Source: Mesorhizobium tianshanense (lineage in GTDB: Bacteria; Pseudomonadota; Alphaproteobacteria; Rhizobiales; Rhizobiaceae). Taken from it: DNA of 64,000 nt. The notes beneath the pieces were generated by a model that saw only the letters and a program-made list of their open reading frames with translations, was not told the origin of the DNA and searched no databases. The stretch spans positions 62,001 through 126,000 of the forward strand of contig NZ_VLKT01000009.1 in NCBI RefSeq assembly GCF_007830515.1. The letters are read 5' to 3'. The position numbers were made by a program, and so were the translations under genes. The number at the start of each line of letters is the position of its first letter. Position 1 is the first letter of the stretch. Of this stretch, positions 53,699 through 62,587 are shown piece by piece.

Positions 53699-54586
53699 CT
53701 ACCATTTCACCTTCGCAATACGGATGAAGAGGTTGGCAATGACGAGGATGATTACGAGGGTGACGAGGCTGAGCGTGGCGCCATAGCCCCACTTTACGAA
53801 GCTGAACGTCTGCTGCCAGGCATAGAGGGAAAGCGAATAGGTCGCCGCTCCCGGCCCACCGGATGTCATGACGAAGACGTAGTCGAAGACGCGGAAGAGA
53901 TCGATGCCGCGGACCAGGACGGCGATCGCGATCACCTTGGACATCATCGGCAGGGTGATGCGCCGGAAAATCTGGAACGACGACGCGCCGTCGATCATCG
54001 CGGCCTCGTAAGGCTCCGGCGGTAGCGCCCTGAGACCGGCAAGGAAGATGAGGACCATGAACGGCGTCCACTGCCAGATTTCCGCGACGAGAACGCCGGC
54101 AAGCGCGGTCGACGCCGTGGCGAGGATGGGATTGTTCGGATTGAGCAGGCCAATCGACTGCAGGAGATAGCTGATCACCCCGAACTGCGGATCCTCCATC
54201 AGCAGATACATCATGCCGACAATGGCCGGCGGGATGACGAGCGTCATCGTCAGCACGCCGCGCAGGAATCCGAAACCGAAGCCGTCGCTGTCCAGGAGCA
54301 GCGCGATCGCCATGCCGAGCACCAGTTCAAAGGCCAGCGCGATGGCGAAATAGGTGAAGGTGATGACGAGCGACTGCCAGAAGCGCGTGTCGTTCCAGAG
54401 CTGCACCCAGTTTTCCGTTCCGACGAATTCGAGTGCCCGCCTGCGCGGGACGAACTCGTGGAAGCTCAGCCAGATGTTGTAGATCAGGGGATAGACGGTG
54501 AAGACAAGCAGGATCGCCACCAGCGGCAGCAGCCAGGGCAGCGGATGGTCCGAAATGACGAAACGTCTGGCTTGGGCAACCCGCAC
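53699..54586 (-). CDS. carbohydrate ABC permease, MalF-type
   Basis: A 295-aa six-helix permease with the EAA loop PEPYEAAMIDGASSFQIFRR. The start is taken as GTG 54586, because GGGAGGA lies five bases upstream and the ORF extension to ATG 54631 would cover the candidate operator. It is the first gene of the operon, divergent from the SorC-type regulator. Confidence 0.9.
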   Translation of the reverse strand: MRVAQARRFVISDHPLPWLLPLVAILLVFTVYPLIYNIWLSFHEFVPRRRALEFVGTENWVQLWNDTRFWQSLVITFTYFAIALAFELVLGMAIALLLDSDGFGFGFLRGVLTMTLVIPPAIVGMMYLLMEDPQFGVISYLLQSIGLLNPNNPILATASTALAGVLVAEIWQWTPFMVLIFLAGLRALPPEPYEAAMIDGASSFQIFRRITLPMMSKVIAIAVLVRGIDLFRVFDYVFVMTSGGPGAATYSLSLYAWQQTFSFVKWGYGATLSLVTLVIILVIANLFIRIAKVKW

Positions 54587-54615
54587 GCGTTCCTCCCGAA
54601 CCGCTTCGTTTTGCG

Positions 54616-54642
54616 ATGCACAAATGTTCATATCTTGTGCAT
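54616..54642. promoter_or_regulatory. candidate operator for the ABC operon / SorC-type gene
   Basis: ATGCACAA at 54616-54623 and TTGTGCAT at 54635-54642 form an exact 8-bp inverted repeat with an 11-bp spacer. It lies between the divergent permease and regulator genes in an AT-rich stretch, so it could be the binding site of the SorC-like regulator. Confidence 0.6.
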
Positions 54643-54741
54643 TTGTTCAAATGCTATATCGTCACCATGTCCGAAGCAAGCGCTTGTTGGCCGGCGACAG
54701 CGGCGTTCGGACGGGTGCGCCACCAGCATCGGAGAACCCTC

Positions 54742-55662
54742 ATGACGTCGATCGGTCTCCTGGCCCGGGTTGCCCATCAATATTTCGTGCTGGGCGAAAC
54801 GCAGCAGGCCATCGCCGAGCGGCTGCAGATCAACCGCACCAAGATCCACAGGCTGCTCGCCGAGGCCAAGGAGCGCGGCATCGTCTCGATCCGCATCAAT
54901 GCCGGGACGTCCCAGGCCCTCGAAATGGAAGAACAGCTCAGGCGGAAGTACCGGCTCGACATATGCAGCGTCACGCCAAACGACACCGGGTCGGAGCTCG
55001 GGCTCTCCGAAGTGATCGGCATCTATGCCGCGCAAACCGTTGAGACGCTGCTCAGGGACGATATGACGGTCGCCATGGCGTGGGGCCGAACCATGAGATG
55101 GCTCGCTTCCAACATCGAACCGGTGACGCTCAGGAACGTTACGGTCGTGCCGCTTCTCGGCTCTCTGTCGCGCCGGTCGTCGATCGACAAATATGACGCC
55201 GCCGCCGTCTTTGCCCAGCGCACTCAGGCCGAATCCTATTATCTCCCCGGACCCATCATCTGCGACAGCCGCGAAAGCCGCGAGACGATCCTGCAGCAAC
55301 CGAGCGCGCGCGAGGTTATCCAGAAGGCGCTGAACGCCGACCTTGCGCTGATGAGCGTCGGCGGCACGACCAGCTCGACGCTTCGGAGCGTCGGTTATAT
55401 GACGGACGAGGAATTCGACGACGTCCTGAGAATGAAGCCGATCGGGAACTTCCTCGGCTATTTCTTCGACCGGAACGCCGAACTCATCGACCATCCCGTC
55501 AATGAACGCATCGTCGGGGTTTACCCTCTCGACACGCTGAACATTCCCAAACGCATCCTTGTTTCCGGCGGAAAGAACAAGGTCGGCATCATGGCCAAGC
55601 TCCTGGAAAAAGGATTCTTCACCGGCCTCATCACCGACCAGGAGACAGGCGGTTCGCTCTGA
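54742..55662 (+). CDS. SorC family sugar-binding transcriptional regulator
   Basis: A 306-aa regulator with a DeoR/SorC-like helix-turn-helix (ETQQAIAERLQINRTKIHRL) and the C-terminal sugar-phosphate-binding domain (TVAMAWGRTMRWLA, LMSVGGTTSSTLRSVGYM, RILVSGGKNKVGIMAKLL). ATG 54742 has GGAGAAC upstream and starts at the HTH; the open frame before it has no features. It probably controls the divergent ABC operon. Confidence 0.9.
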   Translation: MTSIGLLARVAHQYFVLGETQQAIAERLQINRTKIHRLLAEAKERGIVSIRINAGTSQALEMEEQLRRKYRLDICSVTPNDTGSELGLSEVIGIYAAQTVETLLRDDMTVAMAWGRTMRWLASNIEPVTLRNVTVVPLLGSLSRRSSIDKYDAAAVFAQRTQAESYYLPGPIICDSRESRETILQQPSAREVIQKALNADLALMSVGGTTSSTLRSVGYMTDEEFDDVLRMKPIGNFLGYFFDRNAELIDHPVNERIVGVYPLDTLNIPKRILVSGGKNKVGIMAKLLEKGFFTGLITDQETGGSL

Positions 55663-55851
55663 CATCCACCGGCCGGGATCGCTGCAGCAACCGCAGGTGC
55701 TGCGTGATGTTGCCCGGAACATCGCACTCGCTTTCATCTGAAAGCAGATTGGCACCGAATCTTGCCTAAGCCGTCCCTGGTTCTGTTCCATCGCCTGCAG
55801 AACATCCTTTGCGTCTTTTCCTGGCGGTCCACTTCGCGCCGGCCAATCAGG

Positions 55852-56655
55852 CTACCCCAACCTCCGATTTGCCAGGATCATGTCGGCAATCTCGACGAAG
55901 CCGCGGCCACCCCGCGAGGTGGCGACGAAAGCAGGCTCGGCGTCGATCTGTCCCTGGAAATCCATCACATTCGCGACCCCGAACGAGTTCGGAAAGAACC
56001 CAAACATCGGCGCGTCGTTCGGGCTGTCTCCGACAAACGCATAGGCCTGTCTTTCAACATCGAGATCGGTCCCGAGCCTCTCGTTTGCAAAGCGACGCGT
56101 CATCGACAGCTTGTCGTACCGGCCAAACCAGCCGTTCACATGGATCGACGAAATCTTGGCGACAGCGCCGGCTTCCTCGAATATCTGCTTGATGCGCCTG
56201 GCATCGGACATCGGCAGTGCCGGAACATCTTCGCAAAAGTCGATGGCCAGATCGGCTTCGCGATATTGCTGGTCGGCGGACACGGCCGAACCCGGCACTT
56301 CCCGGACAATGCGTTTTTCCAGTTCGGCGAGTCTGCGCCTGTTTTCCCGGCGTTCCTCAGCGCACGCCGCGAAAACCCGGACCATCTTTCGCGTTGGCTG
56401 ATCGTAGGCGAAGTAAAAAGCGCCATTTTCGCCGACAACGCCCGTCACCGGCCAGAACCGGGCAATCATATCGCACCAGCCCGCGGGTCTCCCGGTAATG
56501 GGAGCGACGACGAGGCCTGCCTCACGCAGGCGTTCGAGCGCATGGTAGGCCTCGGCTGGAAGACGGCCCTCGGTCGTCAACGTATCGTCGATATCGCAGA
56601 AGACGCCGCGAATGCGCGACGCAGCTTCCGGGCCGAATTCGACGAGGTCGCGCAT
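55852..56655 (-). CDS. HAD superfamily hydrolase
   Basis: A 267-aa HAD phosphatase with motif I FCDIDDTLT, motif II in PITGRPAGWC and motif IV GDSPNDAPMF; a C2-type cap lies between. The type is close to sucrose-phosphatase / mannosyl-3-phosphoglycerate phosphatase-like Cof proteins. It starts 4 bp after the dehydrogenase gene, so the pair is co-transcribed and probably works on the same phosphorylated sugar alcohol. Confidence 0.82.
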   Translation of the reverse strand: MRDLVEFGPEAASRIRGVFCDIDDTLTTEGRLPAEAYHALERLREAGLVVAPITGRPAGWCDMIARFWPVTGVVGENGAFYFAYDQPTRKMVRVFAACAEERRENRRRLAELEKRIVREVPGSAVSADQQYREADLAIDFCEDVPALPMSDARRIKQIFEEAGAVAKISSIHVNGWFGRYDKLSMTRRFANERLGTDLDVERQAYAFVGDSPNDAPMFGFFPNSFGVANVMDFQGQIDAEPAFVATSRGGRGFVEIADMILANRRLG

Positions 56656-56659
56656 CCGG

Positions 56660-57988
56660 TCAGGCTTCCCCGCGAGCAAAATCCCCCAGCATTCCTGCAT
56701 CCGCAGCAATGTCGAGGAACGAGAAGCGATTGCGCATCTCCCGGCAATGAACGACGGCTTCGCGATAGAAATCGGCTGGCGTGCCCAATTCGGCCGCCGA
56801 GATCGGCCCGCCGGTGGATTTCAGCAGGCGCCGCATCTCGTGGACAGGCAGCATGAATTGCTTGAGCTCCTGCCTGAGCGTCGGCCAGAGCTCCTGCAGC
56901 CGCTCGTTGAATGCGGCGGCGGCATTCTCGTCGAAGGCCTTCTTCTTCAATTCGTCGAGACATTGGGCGGCGACAGCCGGCCCCATGCGGCGCACCATGT
57001 CGTCGGGATCGATCTTCGTCGCCTTCACCACCGGCGGCTTGTCACTTGCAAGCATTGCTTGCTGCAATCGCGCCATCGTGAGTGAAGCGACGCCGACCTG
57101 GGTGCCGTGGAGCGTACCGGGGTGACGCTCGCCGGCGAAGCAGTCGATGTAGTGCGATATCTGATGCTCGCCCATGGAACCGTGATTGGAGACGCCGGTG
57201 AAGGAAATGCCGAGGCCGCAGAGCGTTAGCACGCGGTAGAGGTAGCCATTGGCCTCGATGTCGTGCTCGGCAAGCTTTGCCGCACGCTCGTTGAGCGCCG
57301 CCTCATCCTTTTCCTGGATGAGAAACGGTACCTGATGGTAGGCGGTGCCAAGCAGACGATGCGACATCCACCAGTCGATCTGGGCGACCGAGCGGCAAAG
57401 GCAGTCACCGAACCCCGCCGCCGACAGATAGGTCGGGGCGGCAGCGGAGACGCCAAGATCGACGAAAAAGCCTGACGGCGCATGGGAGGGGAGCGAGACT
57501 TTCAGGCCGCTTTCAAGTGTGATGGACGCGGTGGTCGATGTGTAGCCGTTCATCGAACCGGCCGTCCCGAACACGCAATAGCGCCGCTCATTCCTCCCGG
57601 TGACGAACTTGCAGAGATCGTTGATCGTGCCGGAACCGACCGCGACCACGGCATCCGCATCTGCGAGTTTGACGGCCAGGCTTTCGACATTGGCCATGTC
57701 GGCATGTGGGTGATCCAAAATCAGGACATCGACAGGGCCGAGCGTCTTCAGTTCGCGCGCAACGCGTTCGCCAAGCGCATCATAGGTCGCGGCATCGGCA
57801 ACAACCGTGAACCGCTCACCCAGATCGAGCTCCGAAACAAGATCGGCCGCCCGGCCTTCGAGGCTTTCTTCGATGACAATCCGGTCATACGGCACCACGG
57901 CCTTTTTCCCGGTCTCCGGGCTGGTCCAGTTCCCGTCCAAAATGTCGTCGATCAATGTCGTCCAGGATCCGGCTGCCGGATTCGTCAT
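56660..57988 (-). CDS. glycerol-1-phosphate dehydrogenase family (AraM/EgsA-like) protein
   Basis: A 442-aa member of the iron-containing-alcohol-dehydrogenase-fold group. It has the NAD-binding AVVAVGSGTINDLCKF, TAGSMNGYTSTTASIT and the metal-binding histidines in SNHGSMGEHQISHYID and PGTLHGTQVGVAS. Archaeal G1P dehydrogenase and Bacillus AraM belong here; in Bacillus the gene sits in the arabinose operon. The substrate is probably a polyol phosphate or glycerol-1-phosphate-like compound. GAGGACGCC before ATG 57988 supports the start. Confidence 0.82.
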   Translation of the reverse strand: MTNPAAGSWTTLIDDILDGNWTSPETGKKAVVPYDRIVIEESLEGRAADLVSELDLGERFTVVADAATYDALGERVARELKTLGPVDVLILDHPHADMANVESLAVKLADADAVVAVGSGTINDLCKFVTGRNERRYCVFGTAGSMNGYTSTTASITLESGLKVSLPSHAPSGFFVDLGVSAAAPTYLSAAGFGDCLCRSVAQIDWWMSHRLLGTAYHQVPFLIQEKDEAALNERAAKLAEHDIEANGYLYRVLTLCGLGISFTGVSNHGSMGEHQISHYIDCFAGERHPGTLHGTQVGVASLTMARLQQAMLASDKPPVVKATKIDPDDMVRRMGPAVAAQCLDELKKKAFDENAAAAFNERLQELWPTLRQELKQFMLPVHEMRRLLKSTGGPISAAELGTPADFYREAVVHCREMRNRFSFLDIAADAGMLGDFARGEA

Positions 57989-58070
57989 GGCGTCCTCTTC
58001 TGGGGCAACTCTGTAATCGAGACGCAGGCGGGCTGCGCGATCAAACAATAGTCACCTATCCCTGTCTTTT

Positions 58071-58097
58071 GTCAAGCATGCGCCCGCAACGCTTGAC
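58071..58097. promoter_or_regulatory. candidate operator upstream of the second SorC-type gene
   Basis: GTCAAGC at 58071-58077 and GCTTGAC at 58091-58097 form an exact 7-bp inverted repeat with a 13-bp spacer. It lies 30 bp before the second SorC-type start and about 80 bp before the dehydrogenase start, in the divergent gap. Confidence 0.5.
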
Positions 58098-58127
58098 TTC
58101 GTTCTGCAAACCTGCGGAAAAAGGGGC

Positions 58128-59111
58128 ATGAATGCCGATGCCGACATCGACCTGGTCCGCCCCTCTGGGCTCTCGGCACTGCCGTCCGAATTCGACAGCG
58201 CGGTGGCGTGGGCTGCCTGGCTCTACTATGTCGACCAGCTTAACCAGAGCGATGTGGCCAAGGTTATGAACGTCTCCAGGGCGAGTGTGGTAAACTATCT
58301 GCAGGAGGCGCGCGAAAGCGGACTTGTCGCCGTGCAGGTCGACCACGACGCTTTTGCCCGCACCTTGACCTCGCGGCGTCTCATGGAAAAATACGGGCTT
58401 CGCGGCGCGGCGGTTATCCCCGACCTCGATCCCAGCGATGCCGACCGCCGCATCGGCGAAGCGGCAGGGCGGTTGCTCGCATCCATGGTCGATCCGGGCG
58501 ACACGATCGGCGTTGCCTGGGGAAAGACCGTGCTCGCTGCCGCCCGCTCGATCCCACGACTACGGCATAATCGGAACCTCACCGTCGTCCAGCTCTCGGG
58601 AAGCTCGATCGGCACCAGCGATTTCTCACCGGAATTCTGCACCTCGCTGATGGCCAATCGGCTCGGCGCCCGCTGCATCAACCTGCTTGCCCCGGCGATC
58701 GTCTCCACCGACGAGCTGCACGACGAACTCATGCGGGAGCCGATGCTCGTCAACCAGTTCCGCATGATACATGCGGCCGGCAAGGTCATCTTCGGGATCG
58801 GCGATATCGGGCCGGAGAGCACCTATGCCCGAGCCGGGATATCGGATGCCGCCGCGCTTGCCGGCATGATCGAGCAGGGAGCGCTCGGGGTCATCATCGG
58901 GCGATTCATCGACGCTCAAGGGGCCGCTTTCGCAACTCCTCTCGACGGACGCACCGTCGGCATCACGCTCGACGAACTGAAAGCGGTGCCCGTCCGCATC
59001 TGTGCGGCCGGTGGCGCCCGCAAGATCGGGGCGATCAGGGCTGGGCTCGGCGGCGGATACGCGACACATTTTGTCACCGACCTGGCCACCGCGAACATTC
59101 TCTTGGAATAG
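58128..59111 (+). CDS. SorC family transcriptional regulator (second copy)
   Basis: A 327-aa regulator: HTH VDQLNQSDVAKVMNVSRASV, then a SorC sugar-binding domain (TIGVAWGKTVLAAARSI, LTVVQLSGSSIGTSD, FGIGDIGPESTYARAGI). It is distinct from the 54.7-kb copy. It is followed by the FGGY kinase gene after 38 bp on the same strand and is divergent from the dehydrogenase-HAD pair. Confidence 0.9.
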   Translation: MNADADIDLVRPSGLSALPSEFDSAVAWAAWLYYVDQLNQSDVAKVMNVSRASVVNYLQEARESGLVAVQVDHDAFARTLTSRRLMEKYGLRGAAVIPDLDPSDADRRIGEAAGRLLASMVDPGDTIGVAWGKTVLAAARSIPRLRHNRNLTVVQLSGSSIGTSDFSPEFCTSLMANRLGARCINLLAPAIVSTDELHDELMREPMLVNQFRMIHAAGKVIFGIGDIGPESTYARAGISDAAALAGMIEQGALGVIIGRFIDAQGAAFATPLDGRTVGITLDELKAVPVRICAAGGARKIGAIRAGLGGGYATHFVTDLATANILLE

Positions 59112-59149
59112 CCAGGCTCGGCGGAACTCATCGTCTCGGGAGGACAATC

Positions 59150-60646
59150 ATGGGAAGCAGCGACGAACCTCTTGTCGTCGGCCTCGACAGTTCCACGCAA
59201 TCCTGCAAGGCGATTGCCTGGAGCCGGGACGGACGAGCCGTGGCGGAAGGCCGCGCGCCGCTCGATCTGATGAAGCCGAGGCCGGACTATGTCGAGCAGG
59301 AGGCCACCGATTGGTGGCGGGCCGCAACGGCGGCGCTGCGACAGCTCGTCGGCGCGGTCGATGCAAAACGCATCGCCGGTATCGCGATCTCCAACCAGCG
59401 CGAGACCGTTGCCCTCATCGACGGCGCCGGCGCGCCGATCGGACCCGCGAGCCTGTGGCTCGACGAACGCGCCGCCGGGCTGGTCGACCGTTTCGCGGCG
59501 GAAATCGGTCGTGAGCGGCTGCACGCGATCACCGGCAAGCCGATCGACGTGACGCCGGTCGTCTACCGCCTGAAATGGCTGCGCGAGAACGAGCCGAAAC
59601 GGTTGGACGACGCTGACAAAATCCTCGACGTGCATGGCTATCTGACGCTGAAACTGACGGGAACGCCGAGTGCGAGCTGGACGAGCGCCGATCCGTTCGG
59701 CCTCTTCGACATCTCGCGCAAGGCATGGTCCCAGCCGATCCTCGATCACCTCGGCATCAAGCCGTCGCAACTTCCCAATGCGGTGCGGTCCGGCACGCGG
59801 GTCGGGACCGTTCATGCCGCGGCCGCTGCGGCAACTGGCCTCTCCGAAGGGACGCCGGTGATTGCCGCCGGCGGCGATGGGCAATGCGCCGGGCTCGGCG
59901 TCAATGCCATGCGCGACGGCGTCGTCTATCTCAATCTCGGAACTGCGATCATCGCGGGAATCTGGTCGCGGGAACCGGTGGTCGGCGCCTTTTGGCGTAC
60001 CATGACCTCGCCGACAGGCGATGGCTATTTCCTCGAGGCAGTGCAGCGGGCGGGCGTCTATTTCGTCAACTGGTTCGTCGACACGTTTGCCGGCGGACGC
60101 TCCGATCCGGCGATCTTCGACCGCCTGGAACGGGAAGCGGCGGCCGTCCCGATCGGCTCGGACGGGCTTCTCGCCGGCACCACCCTGGTCGGCTGCATGG
60201 ACCCGCATTGGGATCCGAGCGCACGCGCGAGCTTCATCGGCATGCACCCCTCGCACACGCTCGGTCACTTTTATCGTGCGGGGCTCGAGGCGATGACACT
60301 GCAAACCGCCCGGGCTCTCGAAGAGATGCGCGGCCATGGTCTTTCGCCGGCGCAAATGGTGGCGATCGGCGGCGGCGCCAACAGCAAGCTTTGGACAAAG
60401 ATGATCGCGGACGCAACCGGGATCTCGATCCATAAGGGTCACAATGCTGAAGCCTCCTCCCTCGGCGCAGCCATCAGCGCCGCGGTCGGGACCGGATGGT
60501 TCGAGAGTTTTTCTGAGGCCGCGGACGCCATGACGAGCATCACTGAGACAATCGAACCGGACAGACGCGACCGCGAAGCGTGGGACGCGCTGTCGGCCAG
60601 GCAGGCCAAGGTCTTCCCCGCGACCCAATTCGCCTGGCGGAATTGA
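59150..60646 (+). CDS. FGGY family carbohydrate kinase
   Basis: A 498-aa kinase with the FGGY fold: VVGLDSSTQSCKAIAWSRDG (phosphate 1), AGIAISNQRETVALIDGAGA, AASWTSADPFGLFDIS, and the C-terminal MVAIGGGANSKLWTKMIADA. The layout is xylulokinase-like, but the sugar is not identifiable. GGGAGGACAATC precedes ATG 59150. It is probably the activating kinase of the same catabolic route. Confidence 0.9.
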   Translation: MGSSDEPLVVGLDSSTQSCKAIAWSRDGRAVAEGRAPLDLMKPRPDYVEQEATDWWRAATAALRQLVGAVDAKRIAGIAISNQRETVALIDGAGAPIGPASLWLDERAAGLVDRFAAEIGRERLHAITGKPIDVTPVVYRLKWLRENEPKRLDDADKILDVHGYLTLKLTGTPSASWTSADPFGLFDISRKAWSQPILDHLGIKPSQLPNAVRSGTRVGTVHAAAAAATGLSEGTPVIAAGGDGQCAGLGVNAMRDGVVYLNLGTAIIAGIWSREPVVGAFWRTMTSPTGDGYFLEAVQRAGVYFVNWFVDTFAGGRSDPAIFDRLEREAAAVPIGSDGLLAGTTLVGCMDPHWDPSARASFIGMHPSHTLGHFYRAGLEAMTLQTARALEEMRGHGLSPAQMVAIGGGANSKLWTKMIADATGISIHKGHNAEASSLGAAISAAVGTGWFESFSEAADAMTSITETIEPDRRDREAWDALSARQAKVFPATQFAWRN

Positions 60647-60666
60647 GATCGACGCGGGCGCTACAC

Positions 60667-61023
60667 CTACTTCAGCCCACCCACCGCCTGCTGATAGACA
60701 TCAGGCCTGAAGCCGACGAGGATACGGTCGCCAAGATCGAGGACCGGCCGCTTGATCATCGTCGGTTTGGCCAGCATCAGCGCCTTGGCCTTCTTCTCGT
60801 CGAGGCTCATCTTGTCCCTGTCCGACAGTTCGCGAAAGGTCGTGCTCGCCTTGTTGAGCAGGAGTTCCCAACCGACCTTGCCTGACCAGTCATCGAGCCG
60901 ATCCGCGTCCAGACCTTCGACCCTGTAGTCGTGAAAGCGGTAGGCGACATCATGGCTCTCCAGCCAGACACGCGCCTTCTTGATCGTGTCGCAATTAGTG
61001 ATGCCGTACATCGTGATGGTCAA
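60667..61023 (-). CDS. ArsC/YffB-family thioredoxin-fold protein
   Basis: A 118-aa protein with the YffB start TMYGITNCDTIKKARVWLE, a single Cys in place of the CxxC of true ArsC, and the family's KPTMIKRPVLDLGDRILVGF. YffB-type proteins bind glutathione and are not arsenate reductases in the tested case; the function here is unknown. It converges with the FGGY gene. Confidence 0.85.
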   Translation of the reverse strand: MTITMYGITNCDTIKKARVWLESHDVAYRFHDYRVEGLDADRLDDWSGKVGWELLLNKASTTFRELSDRDKMSLDEKKAKALMLAKPTMIKRPVLDLGDRILVGFRPDVYQQAVGGLK

Positions 61024-61130
61024 AACCGGGGTCCCTCGGACTGATCGCTGGTCGTATCTGGCGGCACCCTAAAACCACGCTTCCCGCTTTGCCAGCGGCC
61101 CCGCCGGGCATCTCCGATTTTTTGGCCTTG

Positions 61131-61158
61131 CCAATACTAAGGAATTTTCCTAAGTATT
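61131..61158. promoter_or_regulatory. candidate ArsR-type operator
   Basis: A near-perfect 28-bp palindrome: CAATACTAAGGAA … TTCCTAAGTATTG, with 24 of 28 positions symmetric. It lies 39 bp upstream of the ArsR-like gene, as expected for autorepression. Confidence 0.7.
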
Positions 61159-61197
61159 GTGAACCGTCTTTGCCCGACGCGGTGACGCAAGGAAGAC

Positions 61198-61563
61198 ATG
61201 ACCATGGCAACAAACCAGCAGTCCGCAAGTCCGAGCCCCCCACCGATCGACGGCATTTTCCGGGCGCTTGCCGACCCGACGCGCCGTCGTGTGGTGGAGC
61301 GGCTGAACAGAAGCCCCGCCTCGGTCGGTGAGCTTGCCCAGCCCTTCGACATGGCCCTGCCCTCCTTCATCGAACATCTGAAGGTGCTGGAAGGTTGCGG
61401 GCTGGTGCGCTCGCAAAAGGCCGGCCGCGTCCGGACCTACCAGCTCGCGCATGAGCCGCTGGAGCTTGCGGAAAACTGGCTGGCCGAGCAACGCGCGCTG
61501 TGGGAACGCCGCCTCGACCAGTTCGATGACTATGTGCTGAAACTCAAGGAAAGCGACAAATGA
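61198..61563 (+). CDS. ArsR family transcriptional regulator
   Basis: A 121-aa winged-helix protein: IFRALADPTRRRVVERLNRS, VGELAQPFDMALPSFIEHLK as the recognition helix, and GLVRSQKAGRVRTYQL as the wing. It lacks the metal-binding CxCxxC box of ArsR proper; it is of the AHSA1-linked type. It overlaps the next gene by ATGA. ATG 61198 or 61204 is the start. Confidence 0.9.
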   Translation: MTMATNQQSASPSPPPIDGIFRALADPTRRRVVERLNRSPASVGELAQPFDMALPSFIEHLKVLEGCGLVRSQKAGRVRTYQLAHEPLELAENWLAEQRALWERRLDQFDDYVLKLKESDK

Positions 61564-62045
61564 ATATGACCCCGCTGTTCAAACCCGATCCGAGATTCGA
61601 CCTTGTTCTCGAACGCGTTGTCGATGCGCCGCGAGAACTGCTCTGGACCGCCTACACCAAGCCCGAGCATGTCCGCCAATGGTTCACACCGAAACCGTGG
61701 ATCATCACCGATTGCGAGATCGACCTGCGGCCCGGCGGCCTGTTCAGGACCCGCATGCAATCGCCTGATGGCAAGGAGGTCCACGACCGGCGTTGCTGCT
61801 ACCTCGACATCGTGCCGAACGAGCGGCTGGTGTGGACCGATGCACTGCTGCCTGGCTATCGCCCGTCGGGGGATCCATTCATCACCGCGGTCATATCCTT
61901 CCAGCCGGAAGGCAAGGCGACACGCTACACCGCGACCGCCATCCACCGCGACGAAGCCACGCGCAATAACCACGAGGAGATGGGCTTTTACGACGGCTGG
62001 GGCACCGTGCTCGACCAGCTTGCGGCGTATGTCAGGAAGATATGA
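61560..62045 (+). CDS. SRPBCC / AHSA1-domain protein
   Basis: A 161-aa START-like protein: LVLERVVDAPRELLWTAYTK, PEHVRQWFTPKPW, the LRPGGLFRTRM strand and the C-terminal HEEMGFYDGWGTVLDQLAAY helix. Such proteins bind hydrophobic ligands and are commonly encoded with an ArsR-type regulator. It is translationally coupled to the ArsR gene. Confidence 0.92.
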   Translation: MNMTPLFKPDPRFDLVLERVVDAPRELLWTAYTKPEHVRQWFTPKPWIITDCEIDLRPGGLFRTRMQSPDGKEVHDRRCCYLDIVPNERLVWTDALLPGYRPSGDPFITAVISFQPEGKATRYTATAIHRDEATRNNHEEMGFYDGWGTVLDQLAAYVRKI

Positions 62046-62065
62046 GGCGGCGGCCTCGCTTCGCG

Positions 62066-62587
62066 CTACATAGCCGCCAAGGAATCGTCATGGCCGTTCA
62101 GCTGCCAGCGTCCGAGCTCCTTATACAGACCCTGCCGAATGAGACTGTGGATGAGCACAAAATCACGCACAGTCCAGCCGATCGGTTCAACGATCCGTTC
62201 GCGAACTCTGGGAACACGCACCTCGTCACGGAGCAGTGTGACGTGCGGTTCGATGGAATTCGTCACAAAGGGCTTCAGCGGGCTGTCGGCAATGACGGCG
62301 GCGAGGTTGCGCCAGAATGCCTGCAGCGACGGGGCGCCATCACTGCCGCGTAGAACCAACGCGCCACCTCCAAAGGCCGACAACCAATCAAAACTCACAT
62401 CGAAAGGTTTTGCCTCGATCATTGTGCCGATGCGGCAAGCGATTTCGACCAGGCCGCCAGGTAGTCCGTCATGGTCGCCAAGCCCAACAAGCGAGATGTG
62501 CAGGCGTTCTGCCTGAAACAGTATTCCTCGCAATCCCAACTCTCGGCGCCAGGCGGCGGCCCGGCGGACAAGCGCGGTGGCGACCAC
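62066..62587 (-). pseudogene. 2'-5' RNA ligase-like (2H phosphoesterase) gene, probably frameshifted
   Basis: The 173-codon frame has both HxT/S motifs of the 2H family: LHISLVGLGDH and PHVTLLRDEV, with the usual spacing. The start is a GTG at 62587, but upstream of it the frame reads FFAILVENV back to a TGA, while a sensible N-terminal strand (DRLIFAILVE) is obtained only by removing one T from a run of six at about 62605. So a frameshift in the first 15 codons is likely, unless translation starts at the GTG. Confidence 0.55.

Noticed and set aside
58916..60628. 570-codon minus-strand frame opposite the FGGY kinase
   Set aside because: It is a high-GC antisense shadow with Arg/Gly/Ala-rich sequence and no family features.
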